In this document: piece after piece, positions 62,661-64,000 of the stretch
How positions within the stretch are numbered: position 1 is the stretch's first letter
How the letters are laid out: each line of letters opens with the position of its first letter
Origin: Superficieibacter sp. HKU1
GTDB lineage: Bacteria > Pseudomonadota > Gammaproteobacteria > Enterobacterales > Enterobacteriaceae
DNA: 64,000 nucleotides
Reading direction: 5' to 3'
Assembly (NCBI RefSeq): GCF_029319185.1
Contig: NZ_CP119754.1
Location: 992,001-1,056,000, forward strand
Made by a program: the position numbers and the translations under genes
Notes under the pieces: generated by a model
Told to the model about the DNA's origin: nothing
Databases searched by the model: none
What the model saw: only the letters and a program-made list of their open reading frames with translations

Positions 62661-63419
62661 ATGTTGTCTGCTAATCAACCAATCGGCGAAAGTTTGCCTG
62701 CGCATGGCTGCCGCCACGTCGCGATAATCATGGATGGCAATGGTCGCTGGGCGAAGAGACAGGGAAAAATCCGTGCCTTCGGACACAAGGCCGGGGCAAA
62801 ATCCGTCCGACGTGCGGTCTCTTTTGCGGCGAATAACGGCATAGATGCGTTGACGCTTTACGCTTTCAGTAGCGAAAACTGGAATCGTCCGGCGCAGGAA
62901 GTGAGTGCATTGATGGAGCTGTTTGTGTGGGCGCTGGATAGCGAAGTCAAAAGCCTGCACCGCCATAATGTCCGTTTACGTATTATCGGTGATATCAATG
63001 GCTTTAACTCACGTTTGCAGGACAGGATCCGTAAAGCTGAAGCGTTGACCGAGAAAAATACCGGGCTGACGTTAAATATTGCAGCTAATTATGGTGGACG
63101 CTGGGATATTATCCAGGGAGTGCAGCAACTTGCCACGCAGGTTCAGGAAGGGCTTCTGCGACCCGATCAAATTAATGAAGAGATGCTAAGTCAGCAAATC
63201 TGCATGCATGAACTGGCTCCTGTAGATTTAGTAATTAGGACGGGCGGAGAGCATCGCATTAGTAACTTTTTGCTTTGGCAAATTGCCTATGCCGAGCTTT
63301 ACTTTACGGATGTTCTCTGGCCTGATTTCGATGAACAAGACTTTGAAGGTGCGCTGCATGCCTTTGCCAATCGAGAGCGTCGCTTCGGCGGCACGGAGCC
63401 CGGTGTTGACAACGCCTGA
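62661..63419 (+). CDS. ispU: Undecaprenyl diphosphate synthase
   Basis: Also called uppS; builds the C55 lipid carrier for cell-wall sugars. It has 252 residues with catalytic Asp in MDGNGRWAKRQG, and late RTGGEHRISNFLLWQ. The gene product of dxr feeds this pathway, and cdsA follows 12 bases on. Confidence 0.98.
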   Translation: MLSANQPIGESLPAHGCRHVAIIMDGNGRWAKRQGKIRAFGHKAGAKSVRRAVSFAANNGIDALTLYAFSSENWNRPAQEVSALMELFVWALDSEVKSLHRHNVRLRIIGDINGFNSRLQDRIRKAEALTEKNTGLTLNIAANYGGRWDIIQGVQQLATQVQEGLLRPDQINEEMLSQQICMHELAPVDLVIRTGGEHRISNFLLWQIAYAELYFTDVLWPDFDEQDFEGALHAFANRERRFGGTEPGVDNA

Positions 63420-63431
63420 TGGGGGTCGCTT

Positions 63432-64000
63432 TTGCTGAAGTATCGTCTGATTTCTGCTTTTGTACTCATTCCCATCGTCATTGCGGCGCTATTTTTATTG
63501 CCCCCAATGGGCTTTGGCATTTTGACACTGGTCGTTTGCATGTTGGCCGCGTGGGAGTGGGGCCAGCTAAGCGGCTTTACCTCCAGAACCCAGCGTGTCT
63601 GGCTGGCCGTGCTCTGTGGCCTGCTGCTGGCGTTAATGTTGTTTATGCTGCCGGAGTACCATAACAATCTCCATCAACCGGTAATTGAGATCTCACTCTG
63701 GGCCTCGCTTGCCTGGTGGATCGTAGCGCTGGTGCTGGTGCTGTTTTACCCGGCGTCGGCTGCAATGTGGCGAAACTCAAAAACATTACGCCTGATTTTT
63801 GGTTTGCTCACTATTATTCCTTTTTTCTGGGGTATGGTGGTGCTGCGGGCCTGGCATTACACTATCAATCCTTATAGCGGCGCGCTGTGGCTGCTGTATG
63901 TTATGATCCTCGTCTGGGGCGCGGATTCCGGTGCTTACATGTTTGGTAAGCTGTTTGGCAAACATAAGCTGGCACCGAAGGTTTCTCCGGGAAAAACCTG
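63432..64000 (+). CDS. cdsA: Phosphatidate cytidylyltransferase, 3' end outside window
   Basis: Makes CDP-diacylglycerol. The frame opens at TTG 63432 (then LKYRLISAFVLIP), preceded by GGGGGT, and stays open for 189 codons to the window end. Several membrane helices and the conserved MILVWGADSGAYMFGKLFG are visible. The last third, with the CDP-DAG signature, is cut off. E. coli CdsA is about 285 residues. Confidence 0.95.
   Translation, partial: MLKYRLISAFVLIPIVIAALFLLPPMGFGILTLVVCMLAAWEWGQLSGFTSRTQRVWLAVLCGLLLALMLFMLPEYHNNLHQPVIEISLWASLAWWIVALVLVLFYPASAAMWRNSKTLRLIFGLLTIIPFFWGMVVLRAWHYTINPYSGALWLLYVMILVWGADSGAYMFGKLFGKHKLAPKVSPGKT

Noticed and set aside
1..64000. CRISPR array, prophage, IS element, tRNA or rRNA
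   Set aside because: No regularly spaced repeats, transposase or integrase reading frames, or rRNA/tRNA sequence were recognised; the only dispersed repeats are REP palindromes.

Overview
The window is a chromosomal segment of an enteric bacterium (Enterobacteriaceae). It follows the E. coli K-12 and Salmonella gene order almost gene for gene from cueO to cdsA, and protein lengths and catalytic motifs match the E. coli families. The departures from E. coli are a citrate-lyase cluster between cueO and gcd, no yad fimbrial operon between panB and folK, an enhancin-like M60 peptidase after cdaR, and a decayed yaeI. Together with the many REP-type palindromes they suggest a Citrobacter-like genus. 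That placement is inference; there is no rRNA or other typing marker here.

Layout. 1-1.5 kb: 3' part of cueO (copper oxidase). 1.6-11.5 kb: a citrate-fermentation-type island. A CitA/CitB two-component system (minus strand) is divergent from a 2-hydroxycarboxylate transporter, a fumarylacetoacetate-hydrolase-family (FAH) enzyme, and the citrate lyase genes citC, D, E, F, X, G. 11.8-20 kb: gcd, hpt, can, yadGH, yadI, yadE, panD. 20-26.9 kb: rpnC-like nuclease, panC, panB, folK, pcnB, gluQ, dksA, sfsA. 26.9-38.8 kb: thpR, hrpB, mrcB (PBP1b) and the ferrichrome operon fhuACDB. 38.9-48.9 kb: hemL, clcA, erpA, yadS, btuF, mtn, dgt, degP, cdaR. 49-53.1 kb: accessory stretch with the M60 peptidase, yaeH and the yaeI remnant. 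53.1-64 kb: dapD, glnD, map, then rpsB, tsf, pyrH, frr, dxr, ispU and cdsA (cut by the window end).

How the genes work together. The island holds sensing, uptake and cleavage of citrate or a close analogue to acetate and oxaloacetate, and includes the genes that build and attach the lyase prosthetic group. It has no oadGAB sodium-pumping oxaloacetate decarboxylase. Its place in the operon is taken by the FAH-family protein, a fold that includes known soluble oxaloacetate decarboxylases. The sensor and the transporter both differ from the Klebsiella CitA and CitS citrate sites at ligand-contacting arginines, so the natural substrate may not be plain citrate, or binding may be organised differently. 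This is the most promising part of the window for new biology. The second is the 988-residue M60 peptidase with three copies of a C-terminal beta-type module and a hairpin covering its ribosome binding site.

Limits: all family comparisons are from memory of well-known proteins, and no search, fold prediction or composition calculation was run.
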